In this document: piece after piece, positions 18,777-27,890 of the stretch
Position numbering within the stretch: the stretch's first letter is position 1
Layout of the letters: each line of letters starts with the position of its first letter
Source of the DNA: Bog-756 sp963824645
GTDB lineage: Bacteria; Actinomycetota; Acidimicrobiia; Acidimicrobiales; RAAP-2
DNA: 64,000 bases
Assembly: GCA_963824645.1 (NCBI GenBank)
Contig: CAWGQC010000003.1
Span: 310,001-374,000 of the forward strand
Direction: 5' to 3'
Translations under genes and position numbers: made by a program
The notes under the pieces: generated by a model
Seen by the model: the letters and a program-made list of their open reading frames with translations, nothing else
Database searches by the model: none
Told to the model about the DNA's origin: nothing

Positions 18777-20618
18777 ATGCCTGGATCCCAACCGACGGCC
18801 GCCAGCTACGACGCCGAGGCTGTCCGTGCCAAGTACCTCGCCGAACGGGATAAACGGCTGGTCCCCGACCGGGCCGCCATCCGCGATCTGCAGACCGACG
18901 AGTACTTCGCCGGTTACCGTCACGACCCGTTCACCCCGTACAGCCAACGTGACCCGGTCGTCGACGACGTTGACGTGGTCATCGTGGGCGGGGGAATCGC
19001 CGGGGTGGTGGCCGGTGCCCACCTGCGCCGGGCCGGCCTCGACCGGATCCGCATCGTCGACCAGGCCGGCGGCATCGGGGGCACCTGGTACTGGAACCGC
19101 TACCCGGGCGTCATGTGCGACGTCGAGTCCTACATCTACCTCCCGATGCTGGAGGAGCTCGACTACATCCCCACCCGGCGCTACGCCTCGGGCGAGGAGA
19201 TCCGGGGCCATCTCCAGGCCATTGCCGATCGGTTCGACCTCGAGGAGAACGCCCTGTTCCACACCGGGGTGACCCGGGCCGAATGGCAGGAAGACACTGA
19301 TCGGTGGTTGATCCGAACCGACCGCGACGACGAGGTGACCTGCCGTTGGTACGTGCTGGCTGTGGGGATCCTCAACCTGATGAAGCTACCCACCATCCCG
19401 GGTATGGAGGACTTCGGCGGAGCGTCCTTCCATACGGCCCGGTGGGACTACGGCTACACCGGCGGGGCCCCGGGCGAACCCCTCTCCGGCCAGCCTCTCA
19501 CCGGCCTCTCCGACAAGGTCGTGGCTCTCTTCGGTACCGGGGCGACCGGCATCCAGTGCGTGCCACCTTTGGCCGAGTCGGCCGAGCACCTTTACCTGTT
19601 CCAGCGAACGCCGTCGGCCATCGGGGTGAGGGGTAACCGCGACACCGATCCCGACTTTGGCGGCCAGCTCGAGCCGGGGTGGCAGCGGGAGCGCATGGAC
19701 AACTTTCAGGGAATCATCATGGGCCGCCCCGTCGAGAGGGATCTGGTGGACGACGGTTGGACCCATGACTACGCCGCCACTCGCAACGCCCCGCGTCACA
19801 AGGGGATGACCGTAGAGGAGTACCTGCGTAGCGCCGAGGAAATCGACTACCAGGTCATGGAAGCGCACCGCCGGCGGGTGGAGGAGCTGGTGTCCGACCC
19901 GGCCACCGCCGAGGTCCTCAAGCCGTACTACCGCTACTTGTGCAAGCGGCCATGCTTCCACGACGAGTACCTTCCCGCCCTCAACCGGGCCAACGTCACG
20001 GTCATCGACTGCCCGGCCGGCGTCGACCGGATCACCAAGCAGGGCCCCGTTGTCGATGGCCGCCAGTACGAGGTCGACTGCATCATCTACGGTACCGGTT
20101 TCGAGGCCGAGCTGACTCCGCTCTTCCGGCGGGCCGGTCATGACATCGTCGGGCGGGGCGGCGTGACCCTGGCCGAAAAGTGGGCCGAGGGTGCATCCAG
20201 CCTGTTCGGGATGATGATCCGAGGCTTCCCCAACATGTTCGTCATGCCCGCTCCGGGCCAACAGGCCGTGGTCACCGTTAACTACACACAGCTGGCTGTG
20301 CTCGGAGCCGAATTCATCGGCAGAGTGGTGGGGCTGCTCGAGAAGCGGGGGGTCGAGGTGTTCGAAGTGAGCGCAGAGGCCGAGGAGGCCTGGACCCAGA
20401 AGATCGTCGACTCCTTCGTCGATGCCAGTTCGATCATGTCGGCCTGCACGCCGTCACGCCTCAACATGGAAGGTCATCCCGAGGCGATGAATCCCCGCAA
20501 CGGAAACTACGGCCGTGGCCTGGGGGACTGGTTCGGCTATCGCCAGCTGCTCGATCAGTGGCTCGAGGACGACAGCCTCGAGGGCCTCGAGCTCAAGGTC
20601 CGGTCGACGGCACCGTGA
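18777..20618 (+). CDS. FAD-dependent Baeyer-Villiger monooxygenase
   Basis: A 613-residue flavoprotein expected to insert oxygen next to a ketone carbonyl using NADPH and O2, giving an ester or lactone. It shows an N-terminal FAD Rossmann motif VIVGGGIAG (about 68-76), a WYWNRYPG segment, the Baeyer-Villiger fingerprint in FGGASFHTARWD (about 212-223), and a second nucleotide site ALFGTGATG (about 248-256). Length and N-terminal extension fit the larger steroid/cyclic-ketone group, but the substrate is inferred. Its TGA overlaps the GTG of the SDR gene, so it leads a coupled three-gene catabolic operon. Confidence 0.9.
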   Translation: MPGSQPTAASYDAEAVRAKYLAERDKRLVPDRAAIRDLQTDEYFAGYRHDPFTPYSQRDPVVDDVDVVIVGGGIAGVVAGAHLRRAGLDRIRIVDQAGGIGGTWYWNRYPGVMCDVESYIYLPMLEELDYIPTRRYASGEEIRGHLQAIADRFDLEENALFHTGVTRAEWQEDTDRWLIRTDRDDEVTCRWYVLAVGILNLMKLPTIPGMEDFGGASFHTARWDYGYTGGAPGEPLSGQPLTGLSDKVVALFGTGATGIQCVPPLAESAEHLYLFQRTPSAIGVRGNRDTDPDFGGQLEPGWQRERMDNFQGIIMGRPVERDLVDDGWTHDYAATRNAPRHKGMTVEEYLRSAEEIDYQVMEAHRRRVEELVSDPATAEVLKPYYRYLCKRPCFHDEYLPALNRANVTVIDCPAGVDRITKQGPVVDGRQYEVDCIIYGTGFEAELTPLFRRAGHDIVGRGGVTLAEKWAEGASSLFGMMIRGFPNMFVMPAPGQQAVVTVNYTQLAVLGAEFIGRVVGLLEKRGVEVFEVSAEAEEAWTQKIVDSFVDASSIMSACTPSRLNMEGHPEAMNPRNGNYGRGLGDWFGYRQLLDQWLEDDSLEGLELKVRSTAP

Positions 20619-22270
20619 GGGCCCGCCAACAGGTCGCCGTTGTCACCGGCGGCGGGGGCGGGATCGGAGCCGGCATCGCCGAAGAGCTCGGCCGCAACGG
20701 CTGGTTTGTGGTGACCGTCGACCCTTTGGTGACACTGGACGGATCCGAGCGGCTGCCCGAACCCGAGGAGACCACCGCCGGTCGCATCGTGGCTTCGGGC
20801 GGCGCGGCCCGGGCCTCGGCGGTGTCGGTGACCGACGGTGAGGCGGTCCGCAGCCTGTTCCAGCAATTGGCCGATGAGCACGGTGGCCTCGACGCCGTCG
20901 TCAATGTCGCCGGTATCACCCGTCAGACCTACTTCGGACGGGGTACCGAGGAGGACTGGCTGGCCGTTTTGGCCGTGCACCTCGAGGGCTATCTCAATGT
21001 GCTCGACGCCGCCCTGCCGCTGATGGCCGCCGCCGGGCACGGCCGCGTCATCGGCGTCACCTCCGGGTCGGGGTGGCGGGCTGCCGATGCCGGTGCGTAC
21101 AGCTGCGCTAAACGGGCTGTGGCCGCCCTGACCTGGCAATTGGGCCGACAGGCGCCACCGGGCGTGACGGTCAATGCCATGTCCCCCATTGCCGCCACCC
21201 GCATGATGGCCTCGGCCCTCGAGCGCGCCCGAAAGGCAGGCCAGTCGGGCGGGGGCGGGATTTCGTTCCTCTCGGTGGCCGGTCCCGAGGACATGGGTCC
21301 GTTCGGTGCCTACCTGGTCGGTGATCAGTTCGGTTGGTGCAGCGGTCGTGTGCTGTTCGCCGGCGGACCGGAAGTAGCTGTCATCGATGAGCCCCGCCTT
21401 CTCGAAGTGGTGCGCACTGACCATGCGGTCTCCCTGGCCCGTGTGTTCGAGGACGTCCTCCCCCGGGCATTCGCCAAAGCTGAGGCCCGTCAGACCAGCT
21501 CCGGCGGCGGCAATCCCCGGTTCGGGGCCATCTTCGACGAGGCGGCCCCTACCCAAAGCGGGTCCGGGCCGGTGCAGGCTTGTGCCGTCGTCACCGACCG
21601 TCCGGGCCTGGCCGCCTCGGTGACCGCGGCGCTCGAGGGGCGGTCCGTGGTCTGCCACCCCCTCGAGCTGACCCACGGCTTCGGCGACGCCGCCAAGGCG
21701 GTCCATGCTCTGGTGGAGGCGGCCGGACCGCTCGACGCCATCGTCGTCGCTCCCGCCGGTGGCCCGACGGCCTCCGGTTCGGACGGGTGGCGGCAAGTGC
21801 TGACCGAGCACGGCCGGATCGTCGAGCACATCCATACCGACGCCGGATGGGCCCGAGCGGCGGCCGACTATGCCGCCGGCCGCTCCCGCCCGGTCAAATT
21901 GGTGACCCTCACCGACGCCACCACCACCGGAGGCCGCAGTCGGGCTCAGGCGGCGGCCCAGCACGCCCGTGTTGCCGCCGGAGCGACGGAGGGGCGGGTT
22001 ACGGCCTTCGCCGCCGCCATCGAGGGTCCGGAGGAGGGCGCCGGTCCACCGGCCGGTGAACTGGTGGCCCATCTGCTCCACCACCCCGATGCCTCGGCTC
22101 TCGCCGGTGCCGAGCTGGTGATCGGAAGGGGCTGGCTCGGGCTGCGCAGTCACCCCCGAGCCATCGGCAGCATCACTTATGGCGGGCCCGCCGTCCCCGA
22201 GTGGGTCGACGCCACGCTCCGGGAGATCATCGGAACGACGGGGGGCCTGTCGTCGGAGGAGGCCCTGTGA
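20615..22270 (+). CDS. Tandem short-chain dehydrogenase/reductase
   Basis: A 551-residue protein with two SDR-like halves. The first (about 1-260) is canonical, with the cofactor motif TGGGGGIG (about 11-18), NVAGIT, catalytic Ser in VTSGSG and YSCAK (Tyr/Lys pair, about 168-172). The second (about 320-545) keeps an SDR-like pattern but lacks a glycine-rich motif and a YxxxK, so it is probably non-catalytic. The GTG start at 20615 overlaps the monooxygenase stop; the stop overlaps the next GTG. Likely role: oxidising an alcohol to the ketone used by the monooxygenase, or handling a product. The substrate is unknown. Confidence 0.82.
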   Translation: MRARQQVAVVTGGGGGIGAGIAEELGRNGWFVVTVDPLVTLDGSERLPEPEETTAGRIVASGGAARASAVSVTDGEAVRSLFQQLADEHGGLDAVVNVAGITRQTYFGRGTEEDWLAVLAVHLEGYLNVLDAALPLMAAAGHGRVIGVTSGSGWRAADAGAYSCAKRAVAALTWQLGRQAPPGVTVNAMSPIAATRMMASALERARKAGQSGGGGISFLSVAGPEDMGPFGAYLVGDQFGWCSGRVLFAGGPEVAVIDEPRLLEVVRTDHAVSLARVFEDVLPRAFAKAEARQTSSGGGNPRFGAIFDEAAPTQSGSGPVQACAVVTDRPGLAASVTAALEGRSVVCHPLELTHGFGDAAKAVHALVEAAGPLDAIVVAPAGGPTASGSDGWRQVLTEHGRIVEHIHTDAGWARAAADYAAGRSRPVKLVTLTDATTTGGRSRAQAAAQHARVAAGATEGRVTAFAAAIEGPEEGAGPPAGELVAHLLHHPDASALAGAELVIGRGWLGLRSHPRAIGSITYGGPAVPEWVDATLREIIGTTGGLSSEEAL

Positions 22271-23133
22271 CCGACCAGCCCGCCCGGGTGGTGGATGCCC
22301 ACGTACACATTTGGGATCCCGACCGTGCCGACTGGTACCCGTACCTGGCCCATCCCCCGGCACAGGGTTCCGGTGACGCCTCCAGGATGTACCGCCGCTT
22401 CGACGTCAAAACCTATGGGGCTGAAGCAGCCCGGTGGAATGTCGAGAAGTTCGTGAACGTCGCCGCCGCCACCGGCCGTTATTCGATCGAGGAGACCGTC
22501 GAGCTCGACGGCCAGGCTGCCGCCCGCGGCGGTCCCGACGCCATCATCGGCGGTCTCCCGCCGACTGACTCGGTAGCGGAGGCCATCGAACTCCTCGACC
22601 GGCAGATGACCGCGGCCCGTTTCCGCGGCGTCCGCCCCATGGGCAAATACGAGGGGCCGCTCCCCGCGGCCGATGTACTCCACGCCCTGGCCGAGCGGAA
22701 CCTGCTGTTCGAGCTGATGACCCATCCGGATCGGCTTCAGGAGGCGGCCGCCCAACTAGCCGGCTTCGGTGATCTGGTGGTGGTCGTCGAGCACGCCGGG
22801 TGGCCCCGGTCGAATTCCGACGACGAGCGCGCCCTCTGGCAGCTCGGCATCGACGCGCTGGCCGACCTCGGCGACAATGTCGTGTGCAAGCTCTCGGGTC
22901 TGGCCATGCCGTTCGGGTCCATCGATGCCGACACCTTCGCCCCCTGGCTCGAGTACGCCATCGAGGCGTTCGGCGAGGAGCGGTGCATGTTTGCCAGCAA
23001 CTTTCCCGTCGACTCCATGTACGGCACCTTCGATGATCTTTACACCGTGTTCAGCGCAGTGACAGCCGGCCTGGGCAGTGAGTCCCGCCAGAAACTCTTT
23101 GCCGGCAACGCCGAGCGGGTCTATCGCTTTTAG
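22267..23133 (+). CDS. Amidohydrolase_2-type TIM-barrel hydrolase
   Basis: A 288-residue metal-dependent hydrolase of the amidohydrolase-related group that includes lactonases and decarboxylases. It begins VVDAHVHIWDPD (the HxH metal motif, about 8-19), followed by EHAGWPR (metal/catalytic His, about 180-186), VCKLSGL and a C-terminal FASNFPVD (about 240-247; Asp at the usual final position). GTG 22267 overlaps the SDR stop. After a monooxygenase that makes lactones, a lactonase role is logical, but this is inferred from context. Confidence 0.83.
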   Translation: MTDQPARVVDAHVHIWDPDRADWYPYLAHPPAQGSGDASRMYRRFDVKTYGAEAARWNVEKFVNVAAATGRYSIEETVELDGQAAARGGPDAIIGGLPPTDSVAEAIELLDRQMTAARFRGVRPMGKYEGPLPAADVLHALAERNLLFELMTHPDRLQEAAAQLAGFGDLVVVVEHAGWPRSNSDDERALWQLGIDALADLGDNVVCKLSGLAMPFGSIDADTFAPWLEYAIEAFGEERCMFASNFPVDSMYGTFDDLYTVFSAVTAGLGSESRQKLFAGNAERVYRF

Positions 23134-23246
23134 GTAAGGGACTCCGGTGTCCCGCCCCGATCCAGACCGGCGGAAGGGCGGTGGAGTCGAGTGCTGGCGC
23201 CGGCGGCAGTGCACCTCTAGGGTCGGGACTGAAAAAGAAGGTGACT

Positions 23247-23873
23247 ATGGCAGAGATGACACAATTCACGATCGGCGCCCAGGTCCATTGTTCGGACGGC
23301 GACTGTGGCGAGGTGACTCAGGTGGTCATCGACCCTGTGGAACGGGCCGTCACCCATCTGGTGGTGGAACCCAAGCACCGGCAAGGACTCGGACGTCTTG
23401 TTCCGCTCGACCTGATCGACAATGGCACATCCGCCGAGGTCCGACTCACCATCACGATGGAGGAGTTCGAGAAGCTCGACTACGCCGAGGAGACGCAGTT
23501 CCTGCCCGGTAGTGGTGGACATGCGGATTACACCGCCGGGCAGGCCCTCTCGCAGCCGTACTACGGCCTGACCGGGGTCATCGGTGACGTTCCCCAGGCG
23601 GTCACCTACGATGCTCTTCCCTTACATGAAGTGGCGGTACGGCGAGGCGAGCAGGTCGATGCCACAGACGGCAGGATCGGGGCTGTCCAGGGACTGGTCA
23701 TCGACCCTCGGAATCATCACGTCACGCACGTCCTTCTCCAAGAAGGCCACCTGTGGGGGCGCAAACAGGTGGCCATCCCCATCGGCTCCGTGCGTAAGGT
23801 CGATTCCGGCATCGGACTCGATCTGACCAAGCGGCAGGTGGAGGACTTGCCCGCCGTGGACATCGATCGATAA
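23247..23873 (+). CDS. Protein with two PRC-barrel domains
   Basis: A 208-residue soluble protein with two PRC-barrel-type beta modules: FTIGAQVHCSDGDCGEV (about 7-23) and, in the second half, RRGEQVDATDGRIGAVQGL (about 133-151), each followed by HVTHVL-like strands. PRC barrels are protein- or RNA-binding modules in photosynthetic reaction centres, RimM and many actinobacterial stress proteins; no specific function can be given. ATG 23247 is preceded by GAAGGTGA. An upstream in-frame start at 23181 lacks a ribosome site. Confidence 0.8.
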   Translation: MAEMTQFTIGAQVHCSDGDCGEVTQVVIDPVERAVTHLVVEPKHRQGLGRLVPLDLIDNGTSAEVRLTITMEEFEKLDYAEETQFLPGSGGHADYTAGQALSQPYYGLTGVIGDVPQAVTYDALPLHEVAVRRGEQVDATDGRIGAVQGLVIDPRNHHVTHVLLQEGHLWGRKQVAIPIGSVRKVDSGIGLDLTKRQVEDLPAVDIDR

Positions 23874-23883
23874 CCGACTCCTG

Positions 23884-23905
23884 GCCGGGCCGAGTCCAGC
23901 CCGGC
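23884..23905. terminator. Bidirectional hairpin between PRC-barrel and cupin genes
   Basis: Perfect 7-bp stem gccgggc (23884-23890) with gcccggc (23899-23905), 8-base loop, in a 40-base gap between convergent stops. No T-run. Confidence 0.6.
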
Positions 23906-23913
23906 ACTGGACC

Positions 23914-24426
23914 TCAAGCAGTCACCCAGCGACCCCGAAGATCCTCGAGCCACGTCGGCAATTCGATGGGAGGATCGGGAAGGGCCTCGGCACCACGCAA
24001 TTCGAGCAGCTTCTCGAATGACGCCGGATCGTCTCCCCAGCCCCGGGGGTCTCCCATCATCACCTCGAACAGAAGGGCCCCCTGCGGTCCGGCTTCAAAG
24101 GGGCCGAAAGCGGCCCCTTGGGGTAGCTCGATGTGGGTTCCGGCCGGACACGGCCGGTCGGCGCAGAGGATCTCGCCCTCGAGGACCATGACGACGTGCG
24201 GGCTGAGATGTCCGTGCCGACGCTGTATGACCCCCGGATCCCATCGGGCGTAGAGGGACAGGTAGAGGGGGTCGGACGAAAAGGCCAGCCACTTCTCCCA
24301 CACCGAGGCGACCGTACCGTCGGCCAACCGGACGGCACGCACCTGCTGCCAGGGAACGTCTGGATCGTCGAGGTGCCGGAAGACCGGTTCGAGACCAGAC
24401 ACCTTGGGCCCGTCTATATCGCCCAC
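23914..24426 (-). CDS. Cupin-fold protein
   Basis: A 170-residue soluble protein. The central part has the cupin pattern: RRHGHLSPHVVMVLEGEIL (about 70-88) supplies the two His and Glu/His metal-type positions of motif 1, and FGPFEAGPQGALLFEVM matches motif 2. The ends are unique. Function could be a small dioxygenase/isomerase or a ligand sensor; nothing selects between these. It lies convergent to the PRC-barrel gene. Confidence 0.72.
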   Translation of the reverse strand: MGDIDGPKVSGLEPVFRHLDDPDVPWQQVRAVRLADGTVASVWEKWLAFSSDPLYLSLYARWDPGVIQRRHGHLSPHVVMVLEGEILCADRPCPAGTHIELPQGAAFGPFEAGPQGALLFEVMMGDPRGWGDDPASFEKLLELRGAEALPDPPIELPTWLEDLRGRWVTA

Positions 24427-24534
24427 GTCGAACCTCCCCCTAGCGCCGCCACCTGCATTGCCTGACGACGATAGTGCCCGGATGGCCCGCCATGGCCGGC
24501 CACAACTTCTGTGGATAGCGTGAAGACCGACTGC

Positions 24535-25422
24535 CTATTGCGGTGCCAGGTCGTTGAGGCAGGTCCCATTGTCGGCATTGCTGTTGGTCTCATCGGGACA
24601 GGTGGTGTCCGACCAGACGACGCTGTCCGTTCCCCTCGCCGTCTGCATGGTGGCGTCGCCGAGGTCGGTTTCGGTCATGTTGGCCGACGCAACATTGGTT
24701 TTGCTCATCTCTGCGCCGGCCAGGTCGGCACCGATCAGGTCGCTGTTGATGAGGTAGCCACCGTCGATATCGACACCACTCAGATTGGCGCTGTCGGCCG
24801 AAGCATTGGTCAGATCGGCGCCGGTCAGAGTGGCCTGCTGCAGATCGGTCCCGTCCAGGTCGGCTCCTACCAGGGTGGCGCCGGTAAGATTGGCATTTTC
24901 CAGATTGTCACCGGCCAGGTCGCGCTCGTTCAGATGGCAATACTGGAGGGCCGCTCCCGGGGCGAAGTCGGAGCAGTCCTGTGACTGTCCGGCGATCACC
25001 CGCACGGCCTGGGAGGATCCACTCGTCCCCTCCAAGTTGGAGGCCCTCAGGCGGATGAAATAGACCCGTCCGTCGGTGAGCCCCGAGACCGTGCACGTGA
25101 GCGCACCGCTGGTGGTGCACCCTGCTGAACCGGGTCTGGCTGTGACGGTGTATCCGGTGATGGGAGAACCGCCATCAGAACGTGGCGCTGTCCACGAAAC
25201 GACCGCTCCCTGGTCGACAGGCACCGCAACCACCGCGGTCGGATTGCCGGGCTTGTGCAGTTTCCCTGTCTTGGCATTGGCGGGGGCGGCCGTTGCCACT
25301 GCCGAAAATGTGACGATACTCATGATCAGAACCACGGCGAGCACGACCCTGTTCCGCGAGCCAGAGCGACGCACACGGGAAGAAGTCTCAGATGCGATTC
25401 GTTCCTCGGCTGGTTGTTTCAC
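24535..25422 (-). CDS. Exported FN3 plus pentapeptide-repeat protein
   Basis: About 295 residues. A basic N-tail and hydrophobic segment (VVLAVVLIMSIVTFSAVATA, cleavage near PANAK) form a signal peptide or anchor. One fibronectin type III domain follows (about 60-145; VVSWTAPRSDGGSPITGYTV). Then comes a pentapeptide-repeat right-handed helix (about 160-260) with successive A(D/N)LxG units such as ANLTG, ADLDG and ADLTN. Four Cys flank the repeats. I chose GTG 25422, which has GGGGG at proper spacing; an upstream TTG at 25488 is also in frame. Exported pentapeptide proteins have no common function. Confidence 0.78.
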   Translation of the reverse strand: MKQPAEERIASETSSRVRRSGSRNRVVLAVVLIMSIVTFSAVATAAPANAKTGKLHKPGNPTAVVAVPVDQGAVVSWTAPRSDGGSPITGYTVTARPGSAGCTTSGALTCTVSGLTDGRVYFIRLRASNLEGTSGSSQAVRVIAGQSQDCSDFAPGAALQYCHLNERDLAGDNLENANLTGATLVGADLDGTDLQQATLTGADLTNASADSANLSGVDIDGGYLINSDLIGADLAGAEMSKTNVASANMTETDLGDATMQTARGTDSVVWSDTTCPDETNSNADNGTCLNDLAPQ

Positions 25423-25623
25423 ACCAGCACCCCCAATCGCCCCTCCTTGCACTGCATCAATCCTGGACCGGAACCCCTTCGCTGTCAACCGAGATCACCG
25501 GAGAAGGTCAATGGGGACGGCTGGCCCACCTGGGAACGGGCGGATTGGTAGGCGTAGCCCGTGGTCAGGCACAGCTCAGCACTGACGGCCTACGAACTCA
25601 CGGTTCGAAAGTAGCGGGACCGA

Positions 25624-26304
25624 CTAACTGAAGTGATCGGTCCACGTCGCACCGTCCCAGTAACGCTGTTGTCCCGGCGGTCCACCCGGCGCGGGAAACC
25701 ATCCTGCCGGCGGATTGCCGATCGAGGCAGGAGGCGCCGCGGGGGGACCAGTCGGCGGCCCGGTCGGCGATGCGGCCACTGTCGGCGCTCCTCCCTGGAG
25801 GAAATCGCCGAACGACGGCAGCGGGGCTTGCTCGAGTTTCGACTCGGTCGGTTCGGGCGAAGTAGCTGCCGCCTGGGGCGGCAGCGACGGGTTTGCCGGC
25901 CCTCCCGACGGGGAGAAGCCGGGCCCCGGACTGGCGAATGCAGGCCCCGGGCCGTAGCCCCCGGGTCGGCTGTAGCCACCCGCTGCGGCAAACCGGGCTC
26001 TCAACATCTCCACCTCACTGGTGACCGGCCATTTCGAGAAGGCGAATATGAGGACGAAGACGGCACCGACAATCGGGACGAAGGTGATCAGGATCCACCA
26101 TCCGGAGTAGCCCGCCTTGGTGATGATCTTGACGGCAGCGATGATCCCGATAACGGCGAAGGCCAGATAGATGAGCAGAAAGACTCCGAGGCCGGCGAAG
26201 AGCCCGGCGGTACTGCAGACTTGCTGTCCCCCCGAATCGGTCGTGCAAGTCACCGCAGCCGAAAGTGTCCCGGTCGGCCACAGATGTGCCCAGGATGCGA
26301 TCAT
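25624..26304 (-). CDS. Small membrane protein with C-terminal DUF2510 motif
   Basis: A 226-residue actinobacterial protein. Two or three membrane segments lie in the first half (about 35-60 and 65-90), the second carrying AGYSGWWILITFVPIVGAV, typical of DUF805/DUF5684-like membrane modules. A Pro/Gly/Ala-rich linker (about 105-200) follows, and the C-terminus has a DUF2510 motif, PPAGWFPAPGG...RYWDGATWTDH. DUF2510 is a short cytoplasmic motif common in actinobacterial membrane proteins with unknown role. ATG 26304 is used; no overlap with neighbours. Confidence 0.77.
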   Translation of the reverse strand: MIASWAHLWPTGTLSAAVTCTTDSGGQQVCSTAGLFAGLGVFLLIYLAFAVIGIIAAVKIITKAGYSGWWILITFVPIVGAVFVLIFAFSKWPVTSEVEMLRARFAAAGGYSRPGGYGPGPAFASPGPGFSPSGGPANPSLPPQAAATSPEPTESKLEQAPLPSFGDFLQGGAPTVAASPTGPPTGPPAAPPASIGNPPAGWFPAPGGPPGQQRYWDGATWTDHFS

Positions 26305-26469
26305 TTCACCCTCCGATCAGCCCTCCCGCTACGGCCCGGCCACCGCCGAGCTGGGAGCCGTGAATTGGTCTAGTACAACCGGTCGGCAATAGTCCGGATA
26401 GTCCCGATGGGCCGCCCGATGGACTGCGGAGTCACGTCATGCCGACCGCACCGCTGGCCGGCGGTTCCC

Positions 26470-27677
26470 TCAGCCGGGTGGTGGCAACAGGCCGTTGGCA
26501 CGAGCCACCGATCCGAACCAGGAGGCACTGGGCTTGGGTCTGCGGGCGAAAGTCTGGGGATCGACGCCGTGGAGCCCGAATTTCGGCCCGAATCCGTTGG
26601 ACCACTCGAAGTTGTCGAGCAGACTCCACACGAAGTAGCCGCGTATGTCCACGCCGTCATCGAGAGCGCGCCTCACCCCGCGCAGGACCTCGCTGATATA
26701 GGCGATGCGCTCGGCGTCGTTGTCGGTGGCGATCCCGCTCTCGGTCAGAAGAATGGGTATACCGGTCATCTGGGCCGCCCGGCGGGCGCAGTGCTCGACC
26801 CCCTGGGGCCAGTATTCGTATCCCATCTGGGTGACAGGCACGTTGGGATCGTTGGGAGCCTGACCATCCGGACCGAAGTGAACACGGGAATAGCACTGGA
26901 CCCCTATGAAGTCGTCACCTTCGGTGGCCCGGAAGAACCTGTCTTCGAGGATCTCTTGGGCTGCGGCCAGCACCTCTTCTCCGCCCGGGGCGGCCACCAT
27001 CTCGTCCATCGACAGTGTCAGGCCGACGGGATAATCGCCGGGTCCTGCCCGTGTGGCCTCCACGGCCAACCGGTGCCCTCGCACGATGGCGTCATTGACG
27101 GCCAGGTGACGGATGAAGTCGTCCTTCACGCCGGGCGGGGAGGAACCCAGGGCGTAGCCCATCACGCCCATCAAGTTGAGCTCATTGATCGTGCAGGCCC
27201 ATCCGATCAGGTCGCCGAAGTGGGCTGCGGCCCGGGCCACGAACCGGGCAAACATCTCGGGGGCATCGGCCGCTTCCCACCCCCCCGGGCCGCGAGCCAG
27301 GTGGGAGTGGTGAAGTGGTGGAAGGTCACCACCGGCGTGATGCCCCGTTCCAGGCAGGCCGCGCACATCCTGCGGTAGTACTCCAACGAAGCGATGGAGA
27401 ACTCGCCCTCGGCAGGCTCGATCCGGCTCCACTCCAGCGAGAAACGATAGGCCCCGAGCCCCATGGCCTTCACCAGTTCGATGTCCTCGGGCCAGCGATG
27501 CAACGAGTCACACGCGTCCCCGCTCGATTCGACACATCCGGATTCCGGGTTGTGTTCCCACACCCACCAGTCGTTGTTGACGTTTCCACCCTCGATCTGG
27601 TGGGCCGCAGTAGCCGTTCCCCAGATGAAACCATCGGGGAAGCTGATCTCGGGTGCGACAGCATCGTTTTGGTTCAC
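26470..27677 (-). CDS. GH1 family beta-glucosidase-like protein, frameshifted
   Basis: The frame from 27677 begins with a GH1 N-terminus (FPDGFIWGTATAAHQIEGG, about 13-31) and runs out of family sequence after LAARGGG. GH1 sequence resumes one frame over at WEAADAPEMFARF and continues to 26470. The break is at the C7 run 27280-27286 (G7 on the coding strand); one more G restores an open protein of about 402 residues. The acid/base region reads TINELN (normally TxNEP) and the nucleophile region LTESGIA (normally TENG), so both catalytic Glu are present but the motifs are atypical. Substrate would be beta-linked glucosides or related sugars. Confidence 0.78.
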
Positions 27678-27890
27678 GGCCGGTCACTGTACCGCCCACC
27701 GGGACGACGGACCTACTCCAGGTGCGCCCCCGGCACAGGAACAGAGATGGACGGCAAGGTCGCCGCACATGGGATCGTTCGGCCGTGAATTGCACGGCTC
27801 CTCATCTACGATGGCGGTGCTGATTGACGGTGGGGCCGTCCGACCAGACATGGCCGGGCGCGCGTCCGATGCTGAGAAAAGGGGTCGAGG

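Noticed and set aside
20555..22363. Long minus-strand ORF of 602 residues opposite the SDR gene
   Set aside because: Antisense shadow produced by high-GC codon use; no family motifs, while the plus strand encodes a clear SDR.
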